This document shows, in pieces, positions 7,511 through 15,127 of a stretch of DNA of 46,706 nt (within the stretch, counting starts at the first letter, position 1; each line of letters opens with the position of its first letter). The DNA is from an uncultured beta proteobacterium. Lineage in GTDB: Bacteria > Pseudomonadota > Gammaproteobacteria > Burkholderiales > Burkholderiaceae_C. The notes under the pieces were generated by a model. It made no database searches. It was not told where the DNA came from and was given only the letters and a program-made list of their open reading frames with translations. The stretch is taken from assembly GCA_903840825.1 (NCBI GenBank), contig CAIMHL010000561.1:1-46706 (forward strand), read 5' to 3'. A program made the position numbers and the translations under genes.

Positions 7511-9127
7511 TTAGAAGCGCCGGGGTTGGCCCCAGCGCGCCGCCCATGCCCACACCAGCAGCGGAAATCCCCATAAAAGCAAGGCATAAGCCGAAGTCAG
7601 CGAGCGTTGGGCGCCTGCGGCCAGGGTCACGGCTTCGGTGGTCATGGTGGCAAAGCGCCCAGCGCCGACAAACAGCGTGGGCAGGTACTGCGCCACACTC
7701 ACTGCAAAGCCGATGGCAAAACCGGCGCTCAAGGCTGCGCGCAACAGGGGCCATTTCACCCGCCACAAAAACACCGCCCGGCCAACGCCCAATGAGGCGC
7801 AAACCTGCTGGTGGCGGGCCTCAAACCCCAGGTAAGCTGGGCTCAGGGCAATCAGCACGTAGGGCACGGCGGCTAGCGTGTGGGCCAGCCACAACCCCGC
7901 CCAGCGGGCATCTAGCCCCAAGCGCACGCTCAGGCCATGCACGCCCGCAACCCACAGCACGGGCGGCAGCACCAGCGGCATATACAACACGGGGCGCAGC
8001 CGCCGGTCCCAGCCCGGCGGCGCCCACTCCAGCCAAGCCACTGACCAGAGCAGGGCTGCACTTGCACTGGCCAAAGCCAACGAGAGCGTGGTGCCCAGCG
8101 TGGGCAAGCTGCCCCACACCGAGGCCCAGGCGTGCCAGGACAAGGTCTCGGGTAGCAGCCCGGGAAAAGGCCATAGGCCCGCCACACTGCCCACGCTCAG
8201 TGCCAGCATCACCAAGCCATAAACCCCCAGCAGGCATCCAAAGCCCAGAGGCCCCAAGTTGACCCCCGCCTTGCCGCGCTCGCCACGGCACCAGCGCTGG
8301 CGCCAAAAAGCGCGCTGGGGCACGCGCCAGACCAACGCAGCCACACCTGCGCTGCCCGCAAGCACGACGCTTAGCAACCATGCTGCGGCCACGCCCTGCG
8401 TGTTCAGGGCCGGGTCGGTGTGCAGCAGCCACTGCCACGCCAGCACGGCCAAAGTGGGCGGTGATGTGGGGCCGATGATCAGCGCCATGTCCACCACCGT
8501 GAGGCTATAAGCCAGCACGGCCAGCAGTGGCCGGCGCAGGCGTGGCCACAGTTGGGGCCAAACCACCCGCCACCAGGCGCTGGGTGCCGAGTAGCCCATG
8601 CTGCGGGCCAGCAGCAGCTCACGCGTCCAGCGTTGTGCCACCTCGGCCCGTTGCAGCTGGGTAGCTGCGGCCCAAAGTAAAAAAGGAATTTCCTTAAGAA
8701 GCAGCACGGCGATCAAGCCAAGCCCCCAAGGGTCTTGCGTGGTAGGCCAAGGCGGCGGCGCCTCCAGCCCGGTGGCCCAAGGCGACAAAGCCCTGAGCAA
8801 CCAGCCGCTGGGAGCCAGCAAGAAAACCAGGCCAATGGCAAACGCAGCGTGGGGCACGGCCAGCAATGGGGCCAAAAGCCGCACTGCACGCGGCCACAAG
8901 GCTTGGCCAAAGGTGCGCGATAAAAGGAGGGCCGTCCCCGCCACAGCCAGGGCGGTAGAGGCCAACCCCGTCCATAAGCTCATACCCAAGGACGCCAGCG
9001 TTTGCGGGTGTTCAAGCAGCGCCAGCCAAGCTGCTCTGTCCCACCCGGCCTGTGCGGCGCACCAGCCGCTCCAAAGCATGGGGCCGCCCACGATGGCGAG
9101 CAGCAAGGTGGCGCTAAACCGGGCCAT
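7511..9127 (-). CDS. ynjC: ABC transporter permease with two permease domains, YnjC type
   Basis: About 538 residues with roughly twelve transmembrane helices in two repeated halves, as in ThiP, FbpB and YnjC permeases where both halves are one chain. Each half carries an EAA-like cytoplasmic loop: one around ELLLARSMGYSAPSAWWRVVWPQL and one around QVCASLGVGRAVFLWRVKWPLL, each containing the conserved alanine-glycine pattern. I chose ATG 9127; a TTG at 9169 would add 14 polar residues, and neither start has a clear ribosome-binding site. Its partners are ynjD (downstream) and ynjB (upstream, separated by two unrelated genes). Confidence 0.83.
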   Translation of the reverse strand: MARFSATLLLAIVGGPMLWSGWCAAQAGWDRAAWLALLEHPQTLASLGMSLWTGLASTALAVAGTALLLSRTFGQALWPRAVRLLAPLLAVPHAAFAIGLVFLLAPSGWLLRALSPWATGLEAPPPWPTTQDPWGLGLIAVLLLKEIPFLLWAAATQLQRAEVAQRWTRELLLARSMGYSAPSAWWRVVWPQLWPRLRRPLLAVLAYSLTVVDMALIIGPTSPPTLAVLAWQWLLHTDPALNTQGVAAAWLLSVVLAGSAGVAALVWRVPQRAFWRQRWCRGERGKAGVNLGPLGFGCLLGVYGLVMLALSVGSVAGLWPFPGLLPETLSWHAWASVWGSLPTLGTTLSLALASASAALLWSVAWLEWAPPGWDRRLRPVLYMPLVLPPVLWVAGVHGLSVRLGLDARWAGLWLAHTLAAVPYVLIALSPAYLGFEARHQQVCASLGVGRAVFLWRVKWPLLRAALSAGFAIGFAVSVAQYLPTLFVGAGRFATMTTEAVTLAAGAQRSLTSAYALLLWGFPLLVWAWAARWGQPRRF

Positions 9128-9253
9128 CGCAGTTGGGGAGCGTTCATGAAGGGGTGGTTTATTGGCCAAGATGTGCTTACTTTAATCGGGTCAACGGCTC
9201 GGCGCTAAGACTGGCTCGCAGCACAAATTTTTCTTCTCCGGCAAGAGCGGTTT

Positions 9254-9329
9254 GGGGGTCAGAGCCCAATTTCGTTCTTTGCCATCTTTCGCCGGGAACA
9301 ATGTTGTCCTGAATTGGGATCTGACCCCC
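9254..9329. repeat. REP-like inverted repeat (GGGGTCAGA arms)
   Basis: Left arm 9254-9271 (GGGGGTCAGAGCCCAATT) and right arm 9312-9329 are inverted copies differing at one base. The same sequence type appears as a single arm at 16501-16518. This is the sort of palindromic repeat often seen near REP-associated tyrosine transposases in proteobacteria; no transposase gene is present here. It sits in the 219-base gap between the Hsp70 gene and ynjC and could fold in the transcript. Confidence 0.6.
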
Positions 9330-9346
9330 AAGCCTCCCCCCCAAGC

Positions 9347-10630
9347 CTACGTGGTGGCGAGCTGTTCCAAATTTGCCACTGCGCCCGCATAAGCCAGGCC
9401 TGCGGCTACACCGCCGAAGCGGTCGCCGGGCATGAGGGTGGCTTGGGGCATGGCCAATTGCAGGGCGTCCATGAGGGGTTGCAAGGCCGACGAGCCGCCG
9501 GTGAGGTAAACCACATCGACGCTGGTGAGGCCCGAGGCCGCGACGCATTGGAGCGCGCATTGCACCACCTGGTTCAGCGACTCGGCGAGAAACTCGCCCA
9601 TGCTGGGTGGGGTGATGACCGGGTGCAGGGCGCGGTCCAGAAGGTCGAGGTCTACAGTGGCGCCTTCGTGCGATACCGAGAAGTTGATCTTGGACGTCTC
9701 CACATTGGCCAAAATGCGGTGGCCTTGCTGGTCTTCCAGCACGTCAATCAATCGTTTGTGCAGGGTTTGGTCGGCGTAAGACGTCCACAACTCGCGGGCG
9801 AAATGCATGTTTTTGCGAGAGTAGGCGTGGTGAATCAAGTGCCAGGTGGTCAGGTCAAAAAACACGCTGTTGGGCACCAAGCGCCCACTGGGGCCGATGT
9901 GTTTGTAGCCCAAGAGCGGCATGACGTGGCTTAAATTGAGCAGGCGGTCAAAGTCGGTGCCGCCAATGTGCACGCCGGTGGTGGCCAAAATATCGCTGGC
10001 ACGCTCAGTTTTTTTGCGGTGCTTGGGGTCGAGTTGGATCACGGTGAAGTCGGACGTGCCCCCGCCAATGTCCACCACCAGCACCGAGGTCTCCTTGGTG
10101 ATGCGCTGCTCAAAGTCAAACGCGGCTGCTATGGGTTCCAGCTGGAAGTCGATGTGGGTGAAACCGGCCTCCAGGGCGGCACGGCCCAGTGTGGCTTGGG
10201 CCAGGTCGTCGCGCTCACGGTTGTCGTCCACAAAATGCACCGGACGGCCCAGCATCGCGCGGGTAATGGGCTGGCCCAGATGCGCCTCGCTGCGGGCTTT
10301 GAGTTCCTTGAAGAACAGCACCACGATGTCAAAAAAACTGATCGCCTGGCCGTTCACCACCGTCTGCTCGTCCATCAGCTTGCTGCCCAGCAGGCTCTTG
10401 ATGGCGCGCATCAAACGCCCCTCTTCGCCGCTCAGGTAGGCCTGCATGGCCTGGCTGCCGAACGAGGTGGTGTGCGTCTCGTTGGAGAAGAACAGCGCGG
10501 TGGGCATGGCGGCTTTGAGGCCATCCAGCGGCATCACGCACAGCTGGCCATCCGCATCAATCAGGGCGGCAGCCGAATTGGAGGTGCCGAAGTCGATCCC
10601 GAGAACGGGCTCAAAAAATTCTCTTTTCAA
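9347..10630 (-). CDS. Hsp70 family protein, YegD-like
   Basis: A 427-residue protein of the Hsp70/actin ATPase fold. Phosphate-1 loop LGIDFGTSNSA lies at the N-terminus, the connect-1/phosphate-2 region is VVDIGGGTSDFTV near residue 195, and the adenosine motif is VVYLTGGSSAL near residue 375. It ends shortly after the nucleotide-binding domain, so the usual substrate-binding and lid domains of DnaK are missing, as in YegD. Start is TTG at 10630, four bases after the esterase stop; no nearby in-frame ATG was found. Its client is unknown. It is inserted between the binding-protein gene and permease gene of a transporter, which is unusual. Confidence 0.85.
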   Translation of the reverse strand: MKREFFEPVLGIDFGTSNSAAALIDADGQLCVMPLDGLKAAMPTALFFSNETHTTSFGSQAMQAYLSGEEGRLMRAIKSLLGSKLMDEQTVVNGQAISFFDIVVLFFKELKARSEAHLGQPITRAMLGRPVHFVDDNRERDDLAQATLGRAALEAGFTHIDFQLEPIAAAFDFEQRITKETSVLVVDIGGGTSDFTVIQLDPKHRKKTERASDILATTGVHIGGTDFDRLLNLSHVMPLLGYKHIGPSGRLVPNSVFFDLTTWHLIHHAYSRKNMHFARELWTSYADQTLHKRLIDVLEDQQGHRILANVETSKINFSVSHEGATVDLDLLDRALHPVITPPSMGEFLAESLNQVVQCALQCVAASGLTSVDVVYLTGGSSALQPLMDALQLAMPQATLMPGDRFGGVAAGLAYAGAVANLEQLATT

Positions 10631-10634
10631 TCGC

Positions 10635-11321
10635 TCAAACCTCGCCCGTGTTGCGTCCCAAAACGCGGGTCAGAAAGGCTGAAATATCCGCCACTTCTTG
10701 TGGATGCACGCTGTGCGGCATGGGGTAGGTGCGCCATTGCACCGGGTAACCCAGCGCGTTGAGCAGGTCGCGCGAAGCCTCGCCTCGGGCCGGAATAACC
10801 ACCGCGTCTTGCGTGCCGTGCGCCATAAAAACGGGGGTGTGGGCGTTGGCCAGAGCCCGCTCGGCGCTCAAGGTTTCAGCCAATGGCAGGTAGCCCGAGA
10901 GCGCCATGATGCCGCCCAGCCGTTGGGGGAATCGCAAGCCGGTGTGCAGCGCCATGGCGCAGCCTTGCGAGAAACCAGCCAGCACGATGTTTTCAGCGGG
11001 AATGCCGAGTGAGATCTCATGCTCGATCAAAGCGTTAATCGCCTGCGCTGAGTGGTGGATGCCCTCGGCGTCTTGGCGGCTGACCAGGTCGGTGCCACGA
11101 ATGTCGTACCAGGCTGGCATGACATAGCCGCCATTGAGGGTCACGGGCATCGTGGGCGCATGGGGAAACACAAAGCGGATGGGCGGGCAGTTGTCCAAGT
11201 CCAGCTCTGGCACCAGGGCGGCAAAGTCGTTGCCGTCAGCACCCAGACCGTGCAGCCAGATCACGGCGGCAGTGGGGTTTGGGGCGCTTTCTATTTGGAT
11301 TCGGGGAAGTAATGTTTTCAT
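10635..11321 (-). CDS. Carboxylesterase / phospholipase family serine hydrolase
   Basis: A 228-residue alpha/beta hydrolase of the acyl-protein thioesterase / carboxylesterase II family. Visible parts are the oxyanion-side motif WLHGLGADGNDF, the nucleophile elbow GFSQG (Ser near residue 115), an Asp in GTQDAVV and the catalytic His in MPHSVHPQE. Length matches the family. I preferred ATG 11321 over the TTG at 11330. No signal peptide, so it is probably cytoplasmic. It lies between the ynjB-like and Hsp70-like genes in the same direction. The natural ester substrate cannot be inferred. Confidence 0.82.
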   Translation of the reverse strand: MKTLLPRIQIESAPNPTAAVIWLHGLGADGNDFAALVPELDLDNCPPIRFVFPHAPTMPVTLNGGYVMPAWYDIRGTDLVSRQDAEGIHHSAQAINALIEHEISLGIPAENIVLAGFSQGCAMALHTGLRFPQRLGGIMALSGYLPLAETLSAERALANAHTPVFMAHGTQDAVVIPARGEASRDLLNALGYPVQWRTYPMPHSVHPQEVADISAFLTRVLGRNTGEV

Positions 11322-11354
11322 GGCGGGCAAGTGTACCGACTAGCGGCCTCTTTT

Positions 11355-12554
11355 TTATTGACCGTAGCGCTTAATCCACTCACGTTCCAGCGCGCTGGTC
11401 CAGCTGCCGTGGGGCTCGGGCAGCGTGGGCGTGAATTTTTCAACCTGGCCGGGTTGGCGCCCTGAGGTGAACAAAGCCTGGTCGGCGCTGGGGAGTTTGG
11501 AGATATCCAGCACAGTGGGGTCGCCCCACTGGGCAATGTCGGCTTTGCGCGCCTGCGCCTCGGGGCTGAGCAAAAAGTTGGCCACGACCTGCGCGCCAGC
11601 ATGAGCTGTTGCGTTGAAAGGAATAGCCAAAAAGTGCGTGTTGCCGATCGTGCCCTTGCTAAATTGATAGCTGGCTACGGATGCTGCCATTCGCTTGGCG
11701 GCTATTTCGTTGGCGGCTTCGTTGGGGTTGAAGGTGAAGCCTAGCAGCAGTTCTCCATCGGCCATCATCTGGCGCAGTGCCCCGGCGTTGTTGGGAAACT
11801 GCTTGCCTGCGCGCCACAAATGGGGGTGCAAGGCGTCCAAAAAAGCCCACAGCGGGGTGCCTGCTTTGGCCAAAGCCTCAGGGGTGGCGGGCTTGTAAAG
11901 GGCGCTTGTGTTGGTGTTGACTTCAAGCAGTGCTTGCTTGAGGAAGGTGGCGCCCATGAAGTCGGGCACGCGCGGGTAGGTGATGCGCCCGGCGTTCGCT
12001 TTGGCAAATGCCAGCAGCTCAACCATGCTTTGTGGGGGCTTGGGCACGCGCTTGGTGTCTGCGTAAAACGTGAGTTGCGCCATGCCCCAAGGAGCTTCCA
12101 TACCTTCAACCGGCTCCGAGAAGTCCAGGCGGGTGGTGGGCTTGCCCAGTACATCCACAAAAGCAAAATTGGGCAAGCTCTCGGCAAACGGGCCAAAGAG
12201 CAGCTTTTCGCGCTTCATGGACAAGAAGTTTTCACCGTTGATCCAAACCAGATCGACTGAGCCTTCGCTCAATTTGCCCGCTGTTTTCTCAATGCGCACG
12301 CGCTTGACTACTTCAGCGGTGTCGGTGATTTTGACGTGGACCAGCGTCACGCCCAAGCGCTTTTGTACCTGGTCGCCTGCCCACTGCAGGTAGGTGTTGA
12401 TATTTTGGCTACCCGCCCAGGCGTTGAAGTAAACGGTTTGGCCGCGTGCTTTTTTTTCTATGGCGGGCCAGGTGGCGGTTTGCGCTTGCAAAGGTGAGGT
12501 CAGTGCCGCGCCTGCCAAGAGCAGGGTTTGGCGGCGTGTGAGGGTGAAGTTCAT
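11355..12554 (-). CDS. ynjB: ABC transporter substrate-binding protein, YnjB type
   Basis: A 399-residue periplasmic binding protein with an N-terminal signal that begins with a twin-arginine-like RRQTLLLAGAAL run and a likely cleavage after LQAQ. The mature N-terminus reads VYFNAWAGSQNINTYLQWAG, a hallmark of YnjB. Later SVDLVWINGENF and AVEVVKRV-like segments fit type-2 binding proteins. Its ATG overlaps the ftsY stop (ATGA), so translation is coupled to ftsY. It should deliver its ligand to the YnjC/YnjD pair encoded downstream. The ligand is not known. A possible interspersed element lies inside it at 11661-11708. Confidence 0.85.
   Translation of the reverse strand: MNFTLTRRQTLLLAGAALTSPLQAQTATWPAIEKKARGQTVYFNAWAGSQNINTYLQWAGDQVQKRLGVTLVHVKITDTAEVVKRVRIEKTAGKLSEGSVDLVWINGENFLSMKREKLLFGPFAESLPNFAFVDVLGKPTTRLDFSEPVEGMEAPWGMAQLTFYADTKRVPKPPQSMVELLAFAKANAGRITYPRVPDFMGATFLKQALLEVNTNTSALYKPATPEALAKAGTPLWAFLDALHPHLWRAGKQFPNNAGALRQMMADGELLLGFTFNPNEAANEIAAKRMAASVASYQFSKGTIGNTHFLAIPFNATAHAGAQVVANFLLSPEAQARKADIAQWGDPTVLDISKLPSADQALFTSGRQPGQVEKFTPTLPEPHGSWTSALEREWIKRYGQ
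11661..11708. repeat. Candidate interspersed palindromic element in ynjB
   Basis: The plus strand shows TTGATAGCTGGCTACG at one end and TTGGCGGCTATTTC at the other, in the order expected of the ATAGCT...GGCTATTT palindromic element. On the minus strand it encodes the EIAAKRMAASVASYQ part of the binding protein. Weaker match than 3997-4029. Confidence 0.35.
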
Positions 12555-13654
12555 GATAGCAAGGCCTGCGTAAATTCGCGGGCATTAAAGGTTTCCAGGT
12601 CTTCGAGCTTTTCGCCCACGCCGACGAAATACACCGGAATAGGCCGCTCGCGGGCAATCGCTGCCAGCACGCCGCCTTTGGCGGTGCCGTCCAGTTTGGT
12701 GACGATCAGGCCGGTCAGCGTCAAGGCGTCGTCAAACGCCTTAACTTGGGCGAGGGCGTTTTGCCCGGTGTTGCCGTCAATGACCAGCAGCACCTCGTGC
12801 GGGGCAGTGACGTCGGCTTTTTGCACTACGCGCTTGATTTTTTGCAGCTCGGCCATCAGGTGCAACTGCGTGGGCAAGCGCCCGGCGGTGTCTACGAGCA
12901 CCACGTCTCGGCCCCGGGCTTGGCCCGCTTTGACGGCGTCAAAACTCACGGCTGCGGGGTCGCCGCCCTCCTGGCTGATGATGTCTACGGTGGTGCGTTC
13001 GGCCCAGGCGCTCAGTTGCTCACGCGCCGCAGCGCGAAAGGTGTCGGCCGCGGCCAGCAACACGCTGGTGCCTTGGTTGGACAGGTGGCAGGTAAGCTTG
13101 CCGATGGTGGTGGTTTTGCCCGCGCCATTTACCCCGGCCACCATCATCACGGTGGGCTTGTGCTGGCCGATAACCAGTTGTTTCTCCAGCGGGCGTAGCA
13201 GTTCGGTGAGTGATTCAATAAGGAGCGCTTTGACGGCGCTGGGCTCGGTGGCTTTGGTCTCTTTGACCCGGCGTTTGAGGTCAAGCAACAAGTGCTCAGT
13301 GGCTTTGATGCCGGTGTCAGCCATCAAAAGCGCAGATTCCAGGTCTTCATACAGCGCATCGTCAATCAGGGTTCCGGTAAAGACGGTGGCAATGCTGCTG
13401 CCGGTCTTGCGCAGACCGATTTTCAGCTTCTCCAGCCAGCTTTTGCGCTCGGGCACGGGCACGGGCACGGGTGCGGGTGCAGGTGCAGGTGCAGGTGCGG
13501 GAGGCGCTGCTGCCGGCTGTGAGGCGGGGTCCGAAACAGGGGAGGCAGCTCCCGGCAGGACCGCGTGGACGGGCGGCGTTGGCGCAGGGTCTGGCACCTG
13601 AGTTTCAGAGGGCGCAGAAGTTATTAGGGGCTTTTTTTTGAAAAAACTGAACAT
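12551..13654 (-). CDS. ftsY: Signal recognition particle receptor FtsY
   Basis: A 367-residue SRP receptor GTPase. From the N-terminus it has a short basic start (FSFFKKK), a Pro/Ala-rich acidic-poor linker to about residue 75, then the NG domain: G1 GVNGAGKTT, DTFRAAAREQL, G3 DTAGRLP and G4 TKLDGTAKGG, ending in a membrane-interaction region. It docks ribosome-SRP complexes at the inner membrane together with Ffh. I chose ATG 13654 because the family start is short and basic; a GTG at 13675 would add seven residues. The start lies only 29 bases from the divergent peptidase start. It is the first gene of the long minus-strand run and overlaps ynjB. Confidence 0.95.
   Translation of the reverse strand: MFSFFKKKPLITSAPSETQVPDPAPTPPVHAVLPGAASPVSDPASQPAAAPPAPAPAPAPAPVPVPVPERKSWLEKLKIGLRKTGSSIATVFTGTLIDDALYEDLESALLMADTGIKATEHLLLDLKRRVKETKATEPSAVKALLIESLTELLRPLEKQLVIGQHKPTVMMVAGVNGAGKTTTIGKLTCHLSNQGTSVLLAAADTFRAAAREQLSAWAERTTVDIISQEGGDPAAVSFDAVKAGQARGRDVVLVDTAGRLPTQLHLMAELQKIKRVVQKADVTAPHEVLLVIDGNTGQNALAQVKAFDDALTLTGLIVTKLDGTAKGGVLAAIARERPIPVYFVGVGEKLEDLETFNAREFTQALLS
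13451..13498. repeat. In-frame 6-base tandem repeat in the FtsY linker
   Basis: Eight adjacent six-base units (three GGGCAC, two GGGTGC, three AGGTGC) encode alternating Pro-Val and Pro-Ala dipeptides in the FtsY linker. Copy changes would alter the linker by two residues without shifting the frame. The similarity of adjacent units suggests recent slippage. Confidence 0.8.
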
Positions 13655-13683
13655 TGGGTGGGTTCTTAGAATCACACCATTCT

Positions 13684-15108
13684 ATGAAAACCCCCACACA
13701 CCGACTTATTTCCCGCCCATTGGGCCTTTTTGCACTGCTTTTAGGACTAGGTCTGGGGGCTGGCGCCCAGACACCAGCGCCTACAAAAGTTGAGCAATTC
13801 ACCTTGGCCAATGGCCTCACGGTACTTGTCAAACCTGACCGCCGCGCCCCCACCGCCGTGCACATGCTCTGGTTGCGCGTGGGCGCCATGGACGAGGTGG
13901 ACGGCACCTCTGGCGTGGCGCATGTACTGGAACACATGCTCTTTAAGGGCACCAAAACCATGAAGCCGGGTGAGTTTTCGCGTCAGGTGGCGTCTTTGGG
14001 GGGGCGTGAAAATGCCTTTACCGGCAAAGACTACACCGGCTACTACCAGCAAATACCGGCCGGGCGGCTCGAAGATGTGATGCGCCTAGAGGCCGACCGC
14101 TTTGCCCACAACCAGTGGAGCGACGACGAGTTTAAAAAAGAACTCGAAGTGGTCAAGGAAGAACGCCGCCTGCGCACCGAAGACAGCCCCCGCGCCCTGA
14201 TGGGTGAGACGCTTTTGGCCACCACCTTTGTCGCCTCGCCTTACCGCCGCCCCATCGTGGGCTGGATGAGCGACCTGGACGCCATGACGCCCGACGATGC
14301 TCGCACCTTTTACAAACGCTGGTACGTGCCCGCCAACGCAGCGGTGGTGGTAGCCGGTGATGTGGACATGGCCCAGGTGAAGCTTTGGGCTGAAAAATAC
14401 TACGGCGTGGTGCCCGCAGGCCCGATCTCGGCCCGCAAACCGCGCCTGGAGCCGCTGCAAACAGGCGTGCGCCGGGTTGATTTCAAGGCCCCTGCCGAGC
14501 AGGCTTATGTCTCGATGGCCTTCAAAGTGCCTAGCTTGCAAACCGTGGACGCTGCCAAATCCACTGCTGATGACCGCGATGCGCTGGCCCTGACCGTGCT
14601 GTCTGCGGTGTTGGACGGCTACAGCGGCGCCCGGTTGGAGCGGGCCTTGACCCAAGGCGATCAACGTGTAGCCGACAGCGCCGGGGCCTACAACGGTTTG
14701 TGGGGCCGCGGTCCTCAGCTTTTCATGCTCTATGGTGTGCCGGCAGCGGGTAAAACCGCAGCCGGGGTTGAAGCGGCCTTGCGTGCCGAAGTGGCCCGCA
14801 TTGCCAAAGAAGGTGTGACCGAGGCCGAGTTGAACCGCGTGAAAACCCAATGGGTGGCCAGCGAGGTGTACAAACTTGACTCGGTGTTTAACCAAGCCCG
14901 CGAACTGGGCGGCTACTGGGTACAGGGCTTGCCGCCTGATGCTGGCGCGCAACTGATGCTGCGTTTGCGCGATGTCACCGCTCAGCAAGTGCAGGCAGTG
15001 GCTGCCACCTACTTTGGCGACGACCAGCTCACTGTGGCCGTGCTGCAACCGCAACCCTTGGATAAAACCCGCAAGCCCCGCCAGCCGCTGTTGGGCGCGC
15101 GTCACTAA
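13684..15108 (+). CDS. M16 family zinc peptidase, catalytic subunit
   Basis: A 474-residue insulinase-type metallopeptidase (pitrilysin family, bacterial M16B). The inverted zinc motif HxxEH is HVLEH at about residues 80-84 and a distal glutamate candidate lies in the ELEVVKEERR helix. A hydrophobic signal segment (LGLFALLLGLGLGAGAQ) directs it to the periplasm. I chose ATG 13684 because it gives a normal signal peptide; an upstream start at 13654 would run into the ftsY start. The adjacent gene encodes its non-catalytic partner, matching the two-subunit arrangement of bacterial M16B peptidases. Substrates are not known. Confidence 0.9.
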   Translation: MKTPTHRLISRPLGLFALLLGLGLGAGAQTPAPTKVEQFTLANGLTVLVKPDRRAPTAVHMLWLRVGAMDEVDGTSGVAHVLEHMLFKGTKTMKPGEFSRQVASLGGRENAFTGKDYTGYYQQIPAGRLEDVMRLEADRFAHNQWSDDEFKKELEVVKEERRLRTEDSPRALMGETLLATTFVASPYRRPIVGWMSDLDAMTPDDARTFYKRWYVPANAAVVVAGDVDMAQVKLWAEKYYGVVPAGPISARKPRLEPLQTGVRRVDFKAPAEQAYVSMAFKVPSLQTVDAAKSTADDRDALALTVLSAVLDGYSGARLERALTQGDQRVADSAGAYNGLWGRGPQLFMLYGVPAAGKTAAGVEAALRAEVARIAKEGVTEAELNRVKTQWVASEVYKLDSVFNQARELGGYWVQGLPPDAGAQLMLRLRDVTAQQVQAVAATYFGDDQLTVAVLQPQPLDKTRKPRQPLLGARH

Positions 15109-15127
15109 ACCCTTGTTTTTGTCCCTT

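Noticed and set aside
12528..13601. A 357-codon plus-strand open frame opposite ftsY
   Set aside because: It is antisense to a well-conserved GTPase; its Ser/Ala/Val-rich composition and its tandem glycine tail come from the ftsY repeat region.
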